NCBI GenBank assembly: GCA_947253735.1
Contig: CAMYAU010000017.1
Coordinates: 1 to 19,067, forward strand
Length of the DNA stretch: 19,067 bases
Direction: 5' to 3'
Source of the DNA: an uncultured Varibaculum sp.
GTDB taxonomy: Bacteria; Actinomycetota; Actinomycetes; Actinomycetales; Actinomycetaceae
Below are positions 6,929 to 14,988 of this stretch, in pieces (positions within the stretch are counted from its first letter, which is position 1; each line of letters begins with the position of its first letter). A model generated the notes under the pieces. It made no database searches. It had not been told where the DNA came from and saw nothing but the letters and a program-made list of their open reading frames with translations. A program made the translations under genes and the position numbers.

Positions 6929-7954
6929 ATGAGCCAGGCAAGTATCCGACGCGACGACGTTTTGCGAGCTATAGTCACCGACTATGTAGAAACTGGTGAA
7001 CCCGTGGGCTCTAAGGCGTTAGTAGATCGGCATGATTTGCGGGTATCTCCGGCAACGGTTCGTAATGATATGTCGGTTTTAGAGGAAAAGGGCTATCTGT
7101 ATCAGCCACATACTTCTGCCGGTCGGGTGCCCACTGAAAAAGGTTATCGCGCCTTTGTCGACCGGATTTCAGAGCTTAGCCCGATTACCAGTGCTCAACG
7201 TCGCGCAATTGAAACTTTCGTTTTAGAAGCTGCCGATTTTGATGAAGTCGTAGAACGCACCGTCAGGGTTTTAGCCCAGTTGACTCGGCAATTAGCGGTG
7301 GTGCAGTATCCACATTTTGAACGCAGCGGTCTGCGTCATATCGAACTTATTCCGGTTGCCGAGTTCAAACTGTTAGTAATCGTGATTACTAACAGTGCCC
7401 GGGTACAGCAGGCTACTATAGATACCCGCTATGAGGTTGATTCTGCGAGCGCTCACTCTTTAGCTATGCTTTTAAACTCCACTTTAGAGGGGATGGAAGA
7501 ATCGCAAATATCCCAGGTGGAACCGGTGTTAATGGCAGGTGCTCTCCCCGAACAGTTAGAAATAATCTCCCAGGTGTTACCGATTATTCGCGAAGCGCTC
7601 ACCGGGGAAAGAACCGAGCGAATCGTGATGGTAGGAGCAGGAAATTTGGTGCGCTCTAGCCCCGAGTTTTCGAGTTCGATCGGCTCTATCTTAGATGCCC
7701 TCGAAGAGCAGGTAACTTTGCTACGGCTATTTTCGGAGATCGACCAACAAGACTCACCGGTTACGGTAACGATTGGCTCGGAATCAGGGGAGCATTCTCT
7801 GTCGGAGACTTCTATTGTGGCAGGTGCTTATGGAGATAAAGAAAGCGGGGTCGCCCACGTGGGAATAGTCGGCCCGCAAAGAATGGACTATCCGCGCGCA
7901 ATGAGTATTGTTCGTGCGGTTTCGCGGTATTTATCGCGGATGATGACCAGGTAG
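6929..7954 (+). CDS. hrcA: Heat-inducible transcription repressor HrcA
   Basis: Represses heat-shock genes by binding CIRCE operators and is kept active by the GroE chaperonin. The N-terminal winged helix is evident (RRDDVLRAIVTDYVETGEPVGSKAL, then VSPATVRNDMSVLEEKGYL and HTSAGRVPTEKGYR). The rest matches the HrcA dimerisation and ligand-sensing region, with VGIVGPQRMDYPRAM near the C-terminus. At 341 residues it is typical. GAGGAG precedes the ATG by a short spacer. A CIRCE site directly upstream supports autoregulation. dnaJ follows 24 bp downstream. Confidence 0.95.
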   Translation: MSQASIRRDDVLRAIVTDYVETGEPVGSKALVDRHDLRVSPATVRNDMSVLEEKGYLYQPHTSAGRVPTEKGYRAFVDRISELSPITSAQRRAIETFVLEAADFDEVVERTVRVLAQLTRQLAVVQYPHFERSGLRHIELIPVAEFKLLVIVITNSARVQQATIDTRYEVDSASAHSLAMLLNSTLEGMEESQISQVEPVLMAGALPEQLEIISQVLPIIREALTGERTERIVMVGAGNLVRSSPEFSSSIGSILDALEEQVTLLRLFSEIDQQDSPVTVTIGSESGEHSLSETSIVAGAYGDKESGVAHVGIVGPQRMDYPRAMSIVRAVSRYLSRMMTR

Positions 7955-7978
7955 ATTAGGAAAGAGGAAAAAGGATCC

Positions 7979-9085
7979 TTGGCTGATTATTACGAGATTC
8001 TAGGGGTTTCCCGGGACGCTACCGAGGCGGAGATTCGCCGGGCATACCGGCGAAAAGCCCGTAAATTACATCCCGACGTAGCTGGGCCACAGTCAGAAGA
8101 GGCTTTCAAAGAAGTCGCGATGGCCCATGAGGTCCTTTCTGATCCGGAAAAGCGCCGCCGCTACGATATGGGAGGTGAATCCGGATTTGCCAGCTCCGGT
8201 ATGGGGGACTTTTCGATGTTCTCCGATATTTTTGAATCCTTCTTCGGTGCAGAAAGCGGTGGGGGACCTACTCCGCGTGGCCGGCGGGGAGAGGACCTGC
8301 GGCAACGCTTAGATATCGCGCTAGAAGAGGCGGTTTTTGGGGTAAAGAAGCAGATCCAGGTGCGCACTGCCGTCCTGTGTCCTACCTGCGAGGGAAACTG
8401 TTGCGCTCCGGGAACTTCTCCGCGCACCTGTCAGGTTTGTAACGGGCGCGGCTCAGTGACCCGCTCCACCCGCACTTTCCTAGGACAAATGCAATCTACG
8501 GTTCCCTGTAGTGCGTGCGCCGGTCATGGTACTACTATCCCGGATCCTTGCCCGGAATGCTCGGGTGAAGGCAGGGTCCGCACCACCGCCACCATGCAGG
8601 TAGAAATCCCTGCCGGGGTGCAAACCGGGCACAAGGTGCAGCTGCGTGGCAAAGGCGCAGTGGGGCCGGGGGGTGGCCCTAACGGGGATTTGTATTTAGA
8701 GATAAAAGTGAGTGCTCATCGAGTATTTTCCCGGCACGGGGATAACCTGGAGACCACATTGCGAGTGCCGATGACGGCTGCTATTTTGGGAACCCAAGTT
8801 GATTTGGATACTTTTGATGGTACGCAAGAGATAACCATTGCAGCTGGCACCCAGCCTGGTCAGCAGATTCGCCTGCCTGGCCTCGGAGTAGGGCGTTTGC
8901 AGCGAGAAGGCCGCGGCGACCTGATCGTAAACATTATGGTGCAGGTGCCTACTAACCTAGATGCTACCCAGCGAGAACTCATCGAACAATTGGCGCAGCT
9001 GCGAAAAGAAGACCGGGTAGAGCCAGAACCGTTAGAAGACGGCGGAGTCTTCTCTCGCCTGCGGGAACGATTTGCAGGTCACTAA
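7979..9085 (+). CDS. dnaJ: Chaperone protein DnaJ (DnaJ2 type)
   Basis: Hsp40 co-chaperone that stimulates DnaK ATPase activity and delivers unfolded substrates. The J domain has HPD at residues 31-33. A short Gly/Ser/Phe-rich segment follows (about 65-95). The zinc-binding domain spans residues 134-194 with four CxxC pairs; the first repeat reads CPTCEGNC, lacking the second Gly of CxxCxGxG. The C-terminal substrate-binding domains include VQLRGKGAVGPGGGPNGDLY and LPGLGVGRLQREGRGDL. I use the TTG start, with AGAGGA ten bases upstream and the expected ADYYEILGV opening. The hrcA linkage and the absence of grpE/dnaK nearby suggest the second actinobacterial DnaJ. The stop overlaps the rsmE start by one base. 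Confidence 0.93.
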   Translation: MADYYEILGVSRDATEAEIRRAYRRKARKLHPDVAGPQSEEAFKEVAMAHEVLSDPEKRRRYDMGGESGFASSGMGDFSMFSDIFESFFGAESGGGPTPRGRRGEDLRQRLDIALEEAVFGVKKQIQVRTAVLCPTCEGNCCAPGTSPRTCQVCNGRGSVTRSTRTFLGQMQSTVPCSACAGHGTTIPDPCPECSGEGRVRTTATMQVEIPAGVQTGHKVQLRGKGAVGPGGGPNGDLYLEIKVSAHRVFSRHGDNLETTLRVPMTAAILGTQVDLDTFDGTQEITIAAGTQPGQQIRLPGLGVGRLQREGRGDLIVNIMVQVPTNLDATQRELIEQLAQLRKEDRVEPEPLEDGGVFSRLRERFAGH

Positions 9086-9867
9086 TGTTTCTTCCGGTAT
9101 TTTTAGGTGACGAATCCTGTCCGTCACTTTCTTCCCTGCAGGAAGGAGGACGCGGATCCCTTAAGGGTGCAGAAGCTGCCCATGCCGTCGGTTCGCTACG
9201 TCTAGGAGTGGGTGACCCCCTCGACCTGGTTGATGGTAAAGGGCTGCGTCTGCGTTGCCAGATACTCGCAACCGATAAAAACTATTTAGAGTACGAAGTA
9301 CTTCAGGTAATGCACCTATCTTTACCGCAAACCCAGTTTGGGCTGATCCAGGCGCTTTCTAAAGGAGGGCGCGATGAACAGGCGGTAGAGTCGGCAGTCG
9401 AGTTAGGAGTCAGCCGGGTACGTCCCTGGGGCGCGCAGCGTTCTATTGTGCAGTGGAAGGGGAACAAAGTAGAGCGGGGCACCAAGAAATGGGAGTCACT
9501 ACTGCAAGCGGCAGCGAAACAGTCGCGCCGTGCCAACTGGCCATTGCTGGATCCGTTGGCTGATTCCAAGCAGCTACAAGAAAAAATCGCTGCTGCCGGC
9601 AGCGAAGAAAAGTTTCTACTTCTAGACCCTGATTCCTTCCTACCGCTTTCGGAAGCTTGGGAACAGGTAAGCCAGGCGAAAATGATCCATCTAATAGTAG
9701 GACCAGAGGGCGGGGTAAGTCCGCAGGAAACTGCGGAATTTTGCGCTGCCGGCGCGATTACAACGCGGTTGGGACCTACCGTTTTACGTTCCTCGAGCGC
9801 CGGGCCTGCTGCCCTGGCGGCGCTAGGGCTTTGCAGTGGCCTGTGGACACGGAAGGAATCGCTCTAA
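9085..9867 (+). CDS. rsmE: 16S rRNA (uracil1498-N3)-methyltransferase
   Basis: SPOUT-class methyltransferase that modifies U1498 of 16S rRNA using S-adenosylmethionine. An N-terminal PUA-like region (HAVGSLRLGVGDPLDLVDGKG) precedes the catalytic knot. Visible motifs are ALSKGGRDEQAVESAVELGV, AAAKQSRRANWP, the SAM-binding loop VGPEGGVSPQE near residue 205, and LGPTVLRSSSAGPAALAAL at the end. At 260 residues it is of normal length. The ATG overlaps the dnaJ stop (TAATG), so translation is probably coupled. This dnaJ-rsmE pairing is common in actinobacteria. Confidence 0.93.
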   Translation: MFLPVFLGDESCPSLSSLQEGGRGSLKGAEAAHAVGSLRLGVGDPLDLVDGKGLRLRCQILATDKNYLEYEVLQVMHLSLPQTQFGLIQALSKGGRDEQAVESAVELGVSRVRPWGAQRSIVQWKGNKVERGTKKWESLLQAAAKQSRRANWPLLDPLADSKQLQEKIAAAGSEEKFLLLDPDSFLPLSEAWEQVSQAKMIHLIVGPEGGVSPQETAEFCAAGAITTRLGPTVLRSSSAGPAALAALGLCSGLWTRKESL

Positions 9868-9868
9868 A

Positions 9869-10828
9869 ATGACCGATGAACTAACCCAGGTGGTAATGCC
9901 TGAAGACCTGGATCCGGTGCTGGTGTTTGGCCCTGGAGACCAGGTGCTGCGGGCAATGCAAGATAATCTGCCGGGGGTGAGGATTAACTCACGTGGCAAT
10001 ATCGTAACTTTCCAAGGGAATCCGGGCGAAGCTCGCATGGGCGCCGATCTGCTTAGTGAATTGATTGCAGCTGCCCGTCATGGAAATCCGCTATCGGCAG
10101 CGGCAGTTCAGCAAGCTTTGACTCTGATGTCCACCCAAGAGACCCTACCGGTGCTGCGCACTAAACGTCGACAGATTCGAGCTAAAACTCCTGGGCAGCA
10201 AAGTTATTTAGAGGCGATTGCCAGTAATCGCATCGTGTTTGGAGTAGGGCCGGCCGGAACCGGAAAAACCTACCTAGCCATGGCTAAAGCGGTGGAAGCT
10301 TTGGAATCCGGGGCGGTTTCCCGGATAGTTTTGACCCGTCCCGCGGTAGAAGCAGGAGAATCCCTGGGATTCCTGCCCGGTACTCTCACTGAAAAAATTG
10401 ATCCCTACTTGCGTCCTCTTTATGATGCCCTGCGGGACATGCTGGAACCAGCTGAACTGGCCCAGCTTTTAGAGTCGGGAACTATTGAGGTGGCTCCCTT
10501 AGCCTATATGCGCGGACGTACCATTTCGCATGCGTTCATCGTGCTAGATGAAGCCCAAAATACTACCACTCAGCAGATGAAAATGTTCCTCACTCGTCTG
10601 GGGGAGGGATCAACTATGGTAGTGACCGGAGATATTACTCAAATCGATCTCCCCCGGGGCAAACTTTCGGGATTAAAAGACGCTTCCAACGTTCTCACCG
10701 GAGTCAAAGATATAGAGTTTTGCTATTTGACCAGTGAGGACGTGGTGCGCGATAAGCTGGTGGGGTTGATTATTGACGCCTATGAACGAAATGCTAATAC
10801 TCAACACCAGGGGGAGGAGTACCTATGA
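9869..10828 (+). CDS. PhoH-like ATPase
   Basis: Member of the PhoH/PhoH-like P-loop NTPases, proposed to work in RNA metabolism, often next to ybeY as here. Walker A is GPAGTGKT (127-134), and Walker B is FIVLDEAQN with Asp227 and Glu228. Other family motifs are LTRPAVEAGESLGFLPG, PYLRPLYDAL and VTGDITQIDLP. I chose the ATG at 9869, one base after the rsmE stop, with GGAAGGA about 11 bases upstream. A longer frame from 9836 would overlap rsmE and add unconserved residues. The resulting 319 residues fit the family. The stop overlaps the ybeY start (ATGA). Confidence 0.92.
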   Translation: MTDELTQVVMPEDLDPVLVFGPGDQVLRAMQDNLPGVRINSRGNIVTFQGNPGEARMGADLLSELIAAARHGNPLSAAAVQQALTLMSTQETLPVLRTKRRQIRAKTPGQQSYLEAIASNRIVFGVGPAGTGKTYLAMAKAVEALESGAVSRIVLTRPAVEAGESLGFLPGTLTEKIDPYLRPLYDALRDMLEPAELAQLLESGTIEVAPLAYMRGRTISHAFIVLDEAQNTTTQQMKMFLTRLGEGSTMVVTGDITQIDLPRGKLSGLKDASNVLTGVKDIEFCYLTSEDVVRDKLVGLIIDAYERNANTQHQGEEYL

Positions 10829-11280
10829 GCATCGAGGTTCTAAACGAAACTGAATACTCAATCGATGGGGAAGAGTTTCAAGCACTTGCTGCCTATGTAT
10901 TGGAGGCGATGCACGTGTCTCCCGCAGCTGAGTTATCGCTGATTTTTGTAGAACCAGATGCGATTGCCGCCTTGCACGAACGCTGGTTAGATCTAGAAGG
11001 TCCTACCGATGTAATGAGTTTCCCAATGGACGAACTACGCCCCGGAAGTGCGGATGCTCCCACCGAGGCGGGAATCTTAGGTGACATCGTGATTTGTCCT
11101 GAGGTTGCCCAGACACAGGCGGCGAATGCGGGTCACTCTTCCACCGAAGAAATGTTGCTGCTCACGGTACACGGAATCCTGCATCTTTTGGGCTATGATC
11201 ACGCCGAAAAGGATGAAGAGAAAGAAATGTTCGCCCTGCAGCGCAAATTATTGCTTACTTTCTTAGCGGAGCGGAGCTAA
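10825..11280 (+). CDS. ybeY: Endoribonuclease YbeY
   Basis: Single-strand-specific, zinc-dependent endoribonuclease involved in 16S rRNA 3'-end maturation and ribosome quality control. The signature HGILHLLGYDH supplies the three zinc-binding His residues, preceded by ILGDIVICPEVA and by DVMSFPMDE. At 151 residues it is normal for the family. GGGGGAGGAG lies before the ATG inside the end of the PhoH-like gene, and the two genes overlap by four bases. The next gene begins 2 bp after its stop. Confidence 0.95.
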   Translation: MSIEVLNETEYSIDGEEFQALAAYVLEAMHVSPAAELSLIFVEPDAIAALHERWLDLEGPTDVMSFPMDELRPGSADAPTEAGILGDIVICPEVAQTQAANAGHSSTEEMLLLTVHGILHLLGYDHAEKDEEKEMFALQRKLLLTFLAERS

Positions 11281-11282
11281 AT

Positions 11283-12578
11283 TTGTTCTCCCAGATACCC
11301 GCTGCCGGGCTACTCGTGCTAGCGATCGTGCTGGTGGGGGTAGATGCCGCCTGGGCGGCGGCCTTGGGAGCCTACCAAACCCTGTCCCATGCACGGGCCC
11401 AAGACCTAGTAGAAGAGGGACATCGCCGCGCGCGCCTGGTGCGCGCACTGCTCGAAGATAGGACGCATACTGTGGCAATTTGCCAGTCTTGGCGGTTGTT
11501 CGCACAGGTATTAGCGGCTACCTGTATGACTTTGGCTATGGTGGGATTTGGTCTGACTTGGTGGGTAGCGCTCTTAGTGTCGCTACTGGTTTTGGGGGCG
11601 CTACTGCTGATTTTTGCTACTTTTGAGGGTATGCGGGTAGGTATTTATCGCCCGGAAGCCACCGCCCTCTGGCTGGCAAAAATGGTTAATTTTGGTAATA
11701 GAATCTCGGTTCTTTACCGCCCCGTAGAGTGGATAGTGCAGAAAATAGCGCCACTTTCCCCAATAGATGATGCCGCCTCCCGCGCTGAAATCGCGGAAGA
11801 TTTCCGGGAGATGGTCGATGAAATGGCTGAGGAAGAAAACTTGGCTTTCGAGGACGAGGATCGGCAAATCGTGCGTTCAGCCCTGGAGCTTGGTACTACT
11901 TTGGTTCGGGAACTTATTGTTCCTCGTACCGATATGGTGTCGGTGGAGACCACCACCTCAGCTAGAGATGCCTTCCAGGTTTTCATCCAGTCTGGGTTTT
12001 CTCGGATCCCGGTACTGGGTGAAGATGCTGATGATGTGCGCGGCATGCTCTATCTAAAAGATGTGGTTTCTCGCTGTTTCTCGCGTCCCGAATTAATGGA
12101 TCATCCGGTTCCGGAGATGATGCGAGAAGCATTCTTTGTTCCGGAAGTGATGCTAGCCGATGACCTGATGCGCCAGATGCAAGCGGATGCCCCCCATATA
12201 GCGGTAGTGGTTGATGAATGGGGAGGTACAGTTGGCTTGGTAACTATCGAAGATATCCTAGAACAGCTAGTGGGCGAGGTTACTGACGAACATGATCGCG
12301 CCGAGGAAGAACCGGAAGAACTGAATGTAGATACCTGGTTGGTACCCGCCCGCTTAGGTCTGGATGACTTGGCCGAATTGGTAGATCTGGAAATAGATGA
12401 TGACGAAGTGGATACTGTCGGTGGGCTGTTAGCCAAGGCCCTGGGTAAAGTGCCGCTGTTAGGGTCTTGTGCCCGGGTCAAAGGATTGGAATTAACTGTT
12501 AAAACCGTTGCGGGTCGCCGCCGACAAATGGATACCCTATTGGTAAAACGCCTGGAAAAAGAAACGGACGAGGAATGA
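11283..12578 (+). CDS. CNNM/DUF21 transmembrane protein with CBS pair and CorC domain
   Basis: Hemolysin-C/CorC-like membrane protein; homologues are linked to magnesium and cobalt transport or efflux. Hydrophobic segments are visible at about residues 7-28, 72-92 and 94-114. Then come an acidic linker (MVDEMAEEENLAFEDEDRQ), a CBS pair (about 213-262 and 278-332, the second with VVVDEWGGTVGLVTIEDILEQ) and a C-terminal CorC_HlyC domain (about 345-425). At 431 residues the length is usual. The TTG start lies 2 bp after ybeY, whose last codons supply a GGAG-type binding site. The stop overlaps the era start (ATGA). This ybeY-CBS-era order is widely conserved. The substrate cannot be told from the sequence. 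Confidence 0.9.
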   Translation: MFSQIPAAGLLVLAIVLVGVDAAWAAALGAYQTLSHARAQDLVEEGHRRARLVRALLEDRTHTVAICQSWRLFAQVLAATCMTLAMVGFGLTWWVALLVSLLVLGALLLIFATFEGMRVGIYRPEATALWLAKMVNFGNRISVLYRPVEWIVQKIAPLSPIDDAASRAEIAEDFREMVDEMAEEENLAFEDEDRQIVRSALELGTTLVRELIVPRTDMVSVETTTSARDAFQVFIQSGFSRIPVLGEDADDVRGMLYLKDVVSRCFSRPELMDHPVPEMMREAFFVPEVMLADDLMRQMQADAPHIAVVVDEWGGTVGLVTIEDILEQLVGEVTDEHDRAEEEPEELNVDTWLVPARLGLDDLAELVDLEIDDDEVDTVGGLLAKALGKVPLLGSCARVKGLELTVKTVAGRRRQMDTLLVKRLEKETDEE

Positions 12579-13633
12579 GTGAACAAGAGAAAACTGAGCC
12601 TAAGAATCACCGCGCGGGATTTGTTTCTATCGTAGGTCGCCCTAATGTAGGCAAGTCTACGTTAACTAATGCGCTGGTAGGGCAAAAGGTAGCAATCACC
12701 TCTTCCCGACCGGAAACTACCCGCCATAATGTGCGCGGCGTAGTTCAAGGAGAGGACTACCAGATTGTGCTAGTAGATACGCCCGGTCTGCATCGCCCCC
12801 GCACGCTGCTTGGTAAACGGCTGAACGATATGGTGCGCGAAGCTCTGGTAGATGTGGATGCAGTGGTATTTTGTGTGCCCGCGGATCAAAAAATTGGACC
12901 GGGGGATCGCTATATCGCCGCCGAAATTAAAGAACTCAATATTCCGGTGATTTTGGCGGTTACCAAAGCTGATTTAGTTTCTAAGGAACGGATGGTGGCC
13001 GCACTGGTAGCCGCCGGAGAGCTGGGGGACTGGAAAGAGATAGTACCCGTCAGTGCGGTAGATGGCGAGGTATCGGTACTGGCTGATCAGATCGCTAAAT
13101 ACCTGCCCCCTTCCCCTCCCTTATATCCGCGCGACCAGGTTAGTGACGAGTCAGTAGAAAAAATGATTGCGGAATTTGTACGCGAGGCCGCGCTTGAAGG
13201 GGTACGGGAAGAATTACCGCACTCGATCGCGGTGCAGGTTGAAGAGATTCTGTACCAGGGGGAAGATAGTGGGCCGTACTTGGGGTACGGAACGCGCCGC
13301 GCCCCGGAACAAGATGGGGATACTGCTGAGGAAGCCGAGGACTCTGCTAGGTCCGGGGACGCCGCCTCGCCCTCCGAAACTGTTCAGGATGGGCCCGGAG
13401 CCTCTAAGGAGGAAACCAAACCTCTAGACGTGCACGTAAACGTATTCGTGGAACGCGATTCCCAAAAGGGAATTTTGATTGGTAAAGGTGGCAGCCATAT
13501 TCGGCGAGTACGGATAAAATCTAAGCGGCAGATTCAAAAACTTTTGGGACGCCCGGTGCAGCTACATCTACATGTGCGGGTGGCCAAGAACTGGCAATCC
13601 GACACGAAAATGCTGGGACGTCTAGGCTTTTAA
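12575..13633 (+). CDS. era: GTPase Era with an acidic insertion in its KH domain
   Basis: Essential GTPase that binds 16S rRNA and assists 30S ribosome assembly. The GTPase motifs are G1 GRPNVGKST (21-29), G2 around RPETTRHNVRG, G3 DTPG, G4 TKAD and G5 SA. The C-terminal KH domain starts near LPHSIAVQVEEI (214-225) and resumes at KPLDVHVNVFVERDSQKG, with the RNA-binding loop GKGG at 303-306. Between about residues 230 and 281 lies an Asp/Glu/Ser/Ala/Pro-rich stretch that I do not recall from other Era proteins, which explains the 352-residue length against about 300. The frame continues cleanly through it, so it is an in-frame insertion rather than damage. Confidence 0.95.
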   Translation: MSEQEKTEPKNHRAGFVSIVGRPNVGKSTLTNALVGQKVAITSSRPETTRHNVRGVVQGEDYQIVLVDTPGLHRPRTLLGKRLNDMVREALVDVDAVVFCVPADQKIGPGDRYIAAEIKELNIPVILAVTKADLVSKERMVAALVAAGELGDWKEIVPVSAVDGEVSVLADQIAKYLPPSPPLYPRDQVSDESVEKMIAEFVREAALEGVREELPHSIAVQVEEILYQGEDSGPYLGYGTRRAPEQDGDTAEEAEDSARSGDAASPSETVQDGPGASKEETKPLDVHVNVFVERDSQKGILIGKGGSHIRRVRIKSKRQIQKLLGRPVQLHLHVRVAKNWQSDTKMLGRLGF

Positions 13634-13726
13634 ATGAAAGCTCCCTGCCTTTATTTCTCAATACTGGGGGCTGTGGGATAAAAACTTGCGGTGGGGCAGG
13701 GGTTTGCTCGCACCCTCAGTAATTCC

Positions 13727-13738
13727 GTAAACGTTTCC
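13727..13738. promoter_or_regulatory. Candidate LacI-type operator 1
   Basis: GTAAACGTTTCC is nearly palindromic, with a perfect AAACGTTT core and a central CG typical of LacI/CcpA-class sites. It is centred 35 bp upstream of a second CG-centred palindrome. It overlaps the -35 position of a possible extended -10 promoter (TGCTAGGAT at 13753-13761). Confidence 0.5.
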
Positions 13739-13762
13739 TGATAATGGCTTTTTGCTAGGATT

Positions 13763-13772
13763 TTAACGTTAA
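13763..13772. promoter_or_regulatory. Candidate LacI-type operator 2
   Basis: TTAACGTTAA is a perfect ten-base palindrome with a central CG, located at the expected transcription start of the lacI-family gene. Together with operator 1 it suggests that the regulator represses itself; this is inference. Confidence 0.5.
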
Positions 13773-13798
13773 CTTTCGGCGCGAGGAGGCGTTTACCG

Positions 13799-14857
13799 GT
13801 GGCAACTATCAGGGATGTGGCCAAAGCTGCGGGAGTCTCGATTGCTACTGTTTCGCGCGTACTAAATGGGAAAACCCATTTAGCTGGGGATACTCGTCAA
13901 AAAGTAATGGCTGCCGCGGAGGAACTGGGTTATCAAAAAGATCGGGTTGCTGCTGCGATGCGTACCGGGCGTACCGGAGCTATCGGCCTAGTAATAGGGG
14001 ATCTGAGGAACCCATTTTATGCGGTGCTAGCGCATTGTGTGGAGAGAGCAGCACATTCCCACCAAACTTCGCTCGTGCTTTCTAACGCACATGAGGATGA
14101 ACAAAACTATGAGAATGGGATCCGAGCACTGGTAAAACAGGGGGTAGATGGGATATTAGTGGTTCCTCCTTCTCGGGTGGCGCCTGGATGGAAGCATCCT
14201 GATCTGCCTAAGGGGATGGCGGCGGTAATACTGGATCGGCAGGTGAGCGGGGGGAAGCTCGCATCGGTGGTTATAGATTCGACCCGAGCAGTGCAGGACA
14301 TGGCGGAGCATCTACGCGACGTCGGTTACCGTCGCCCCGCTTATTTGGCGGGGCCAGAGTTCTCCTTATCGGGTAAGCGACGAACTGAAACTATGAAGAA
14401 AGCCTTAAATAGCTGTGGCTTTGGAAAAATAGAGGTAGAGTACTGCCCCCATGAAGCTCTCTCGGCTGCGAGTTCCGCTCGGGTACTGCTAGCCCTGTGT
14501 CAGCCAGATGTTATTATCTGTGATTCTAATCAGACTGCTCTGGGGGCCTTGATGATTACCAAGAGTATGGGAATACACTTAGGCCCTGATCTCGGATTGG
14601 TGGCAATCGATGATAATTCCTGGTTGTCAGTGATGTCACCGGCGGTTACTGTAATAGATCGCCCGGTTGATAAACTCGCGAACTTGGGGGTAAACGTACT
14701 GATGAAACAGATTTATGGTGCAGCTTATGTGCCCAAGCCTGGAGATAAGTTGGTGTCTGGAGAAGCTACTTTTATTCCCCGAGAATCCACCAGGGGGCCG
14801 CATATGTGCGCCCAATATGCGGGACGTTGGTTACCAGAAAGCGGGAAAAGTGTTTAG
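13799..14857 (+). CDS. LacI-family transcriptional regulator
   Basis: A DNA-binding regulator of the LacI/GalR family. The N-terminal helix-turn-helix and hinge helix are clear (TIRDVAKAAGVSIATVSRVLNG, then the hinge region near residues 45-58). A periplasmic-binding-protein-like effector domain follows, with GAIGLVIGDLRNPFYAVL, GVDGILVVPPSR, the AYLAGPEFSLSGKRR segment and LGLVAIDDNSW. It reaches the usual family end (FIPRESTRGP) and then carries about 17 extra residues. The GTG start has GAGGAGG ten bases upstream. The effector is unknown; no sugar operon adjoins, and the next gene is leuA with its own attenuator. Autoregulation is suggested by two palindromes upstream. Confidence 0.9.
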   Translation: MATIRDVAKAAGVSIATVSRVLNGKTHLAGDTRQKVMAAAEELGYQKDRVAAAMRTGRTGAIGLVIGDLRNPFYAVLAHCVERAAHSHQTSLVLSNAHEDEQNYENGIRALVKQGVDGILVVPPSRVAPGWKHPDLPKGMAAVILDRQVSGGKLASVVIDSTRAVQDMAEHLRDVGYRRPAYLAGPEFSLSGKRRTETMKKALNSCGFGKIEVEYCPHEALSAASSARVLLALCQPDVIICDSNQTALGALMITKSMGIHLGPDLGLVAIDDNSWLSVMSPAVTVIDRPVDKLANLGVNVLMKQIYGAAYVPKPGDKLVSGEATFIPRESTRGPHMCAQYAGRWLPESGKSV

Positions 14858-14860
14858 AGT
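14831..14860 (+). promoter_or_regulatory. Candidate leuA promoter giving a leaderless leader-peptide mRNA
   Basis: TTACCA (14831-14836) and TAGAGT (14855-14860) are spaced by 18 bp. A start seven bases after the -10 falls on 14867, the A of the leader-peptide ATG. No ribosome binding site precedes that ATG, which fits a leaderless transcript. The hexamers lie in the end of the lacI-family gene and are only moderate matches. Confidence 0.4.
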
Positions 14861-14866
14861 AGTCCC

Positions 14867-14914
14867 ATGCATTTGATTGTTCTGCTGCTAGGTTGCCGCG
14901 ACGAAGTCCAGTAA
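14867..14914 (+). CDS. leuL: leuA attenuator leader peptide
   Basis: A 15-codon open frame encoding MHLIVLLLGCRDEVQ. Residues 3-8 are all branched-chain amino acids, four of them Leu (TTG, CTG, CTG, CTA). It lies between the lacI-family stop and leuA, and its last codons enter the strong stem-loop at 14896-14936. This is the pattern of a ribosome-mediated attenuator: scarcity of charged Leu-tRNA stalls the ribosome on the Leu run and changes RNA folding to permit leuA expression. Leader peptides of this sort before leuA are known in actinobacteria. There is no visible ribosome binding site, so the mRNA may begin at the ATG. Confidence 0.7.
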   Translation: MHLIVLLLGCRDEVQ

Positions 14915-14936
14915 AACTGGTCGAGACTCGTCGCGG
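14896..14936 (+). promoter_or_regulatory. leuA attenuator RNA structure
   Basis: CCGCGACGA (14896-14904) pairs perfectly with TCGTCGCGG (14928-14936), enclosing an inner hairpin CCAGT-AAA-ACTGG (14908-14920). The leader-peptide stop codon lies in the inner hairpin, so a translating or stalled ribosome would change the fold. GAGA (14923-14926) could also pair with TCTC (14940-14943) as a small pseudoknot. No T-tract follows, so control may be by Rho or at the level of leuA translation rather than by an intrinsic terminator. Confidence 0.65.
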
Positions 14937-14988
14937 GATTCTCCGGTATCCTCGGCCAGCCACTTAAAAAGCAGAAAGAAATCTTACA

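Noticed and set aside
12101..12610. 169-codon open frame on the minus strand
   Set aside because: It lies entirely opposite the CBS/CorC gene and the start of era, is Ser/Arg-rich as expected of an antisense shadow, and shows no family motif.
13634..13726. Intrinsic terminator after era
   Set aside because: Only four-base stems (for example GGTG with CACC) without a T-tract could be drawn; not convincing.
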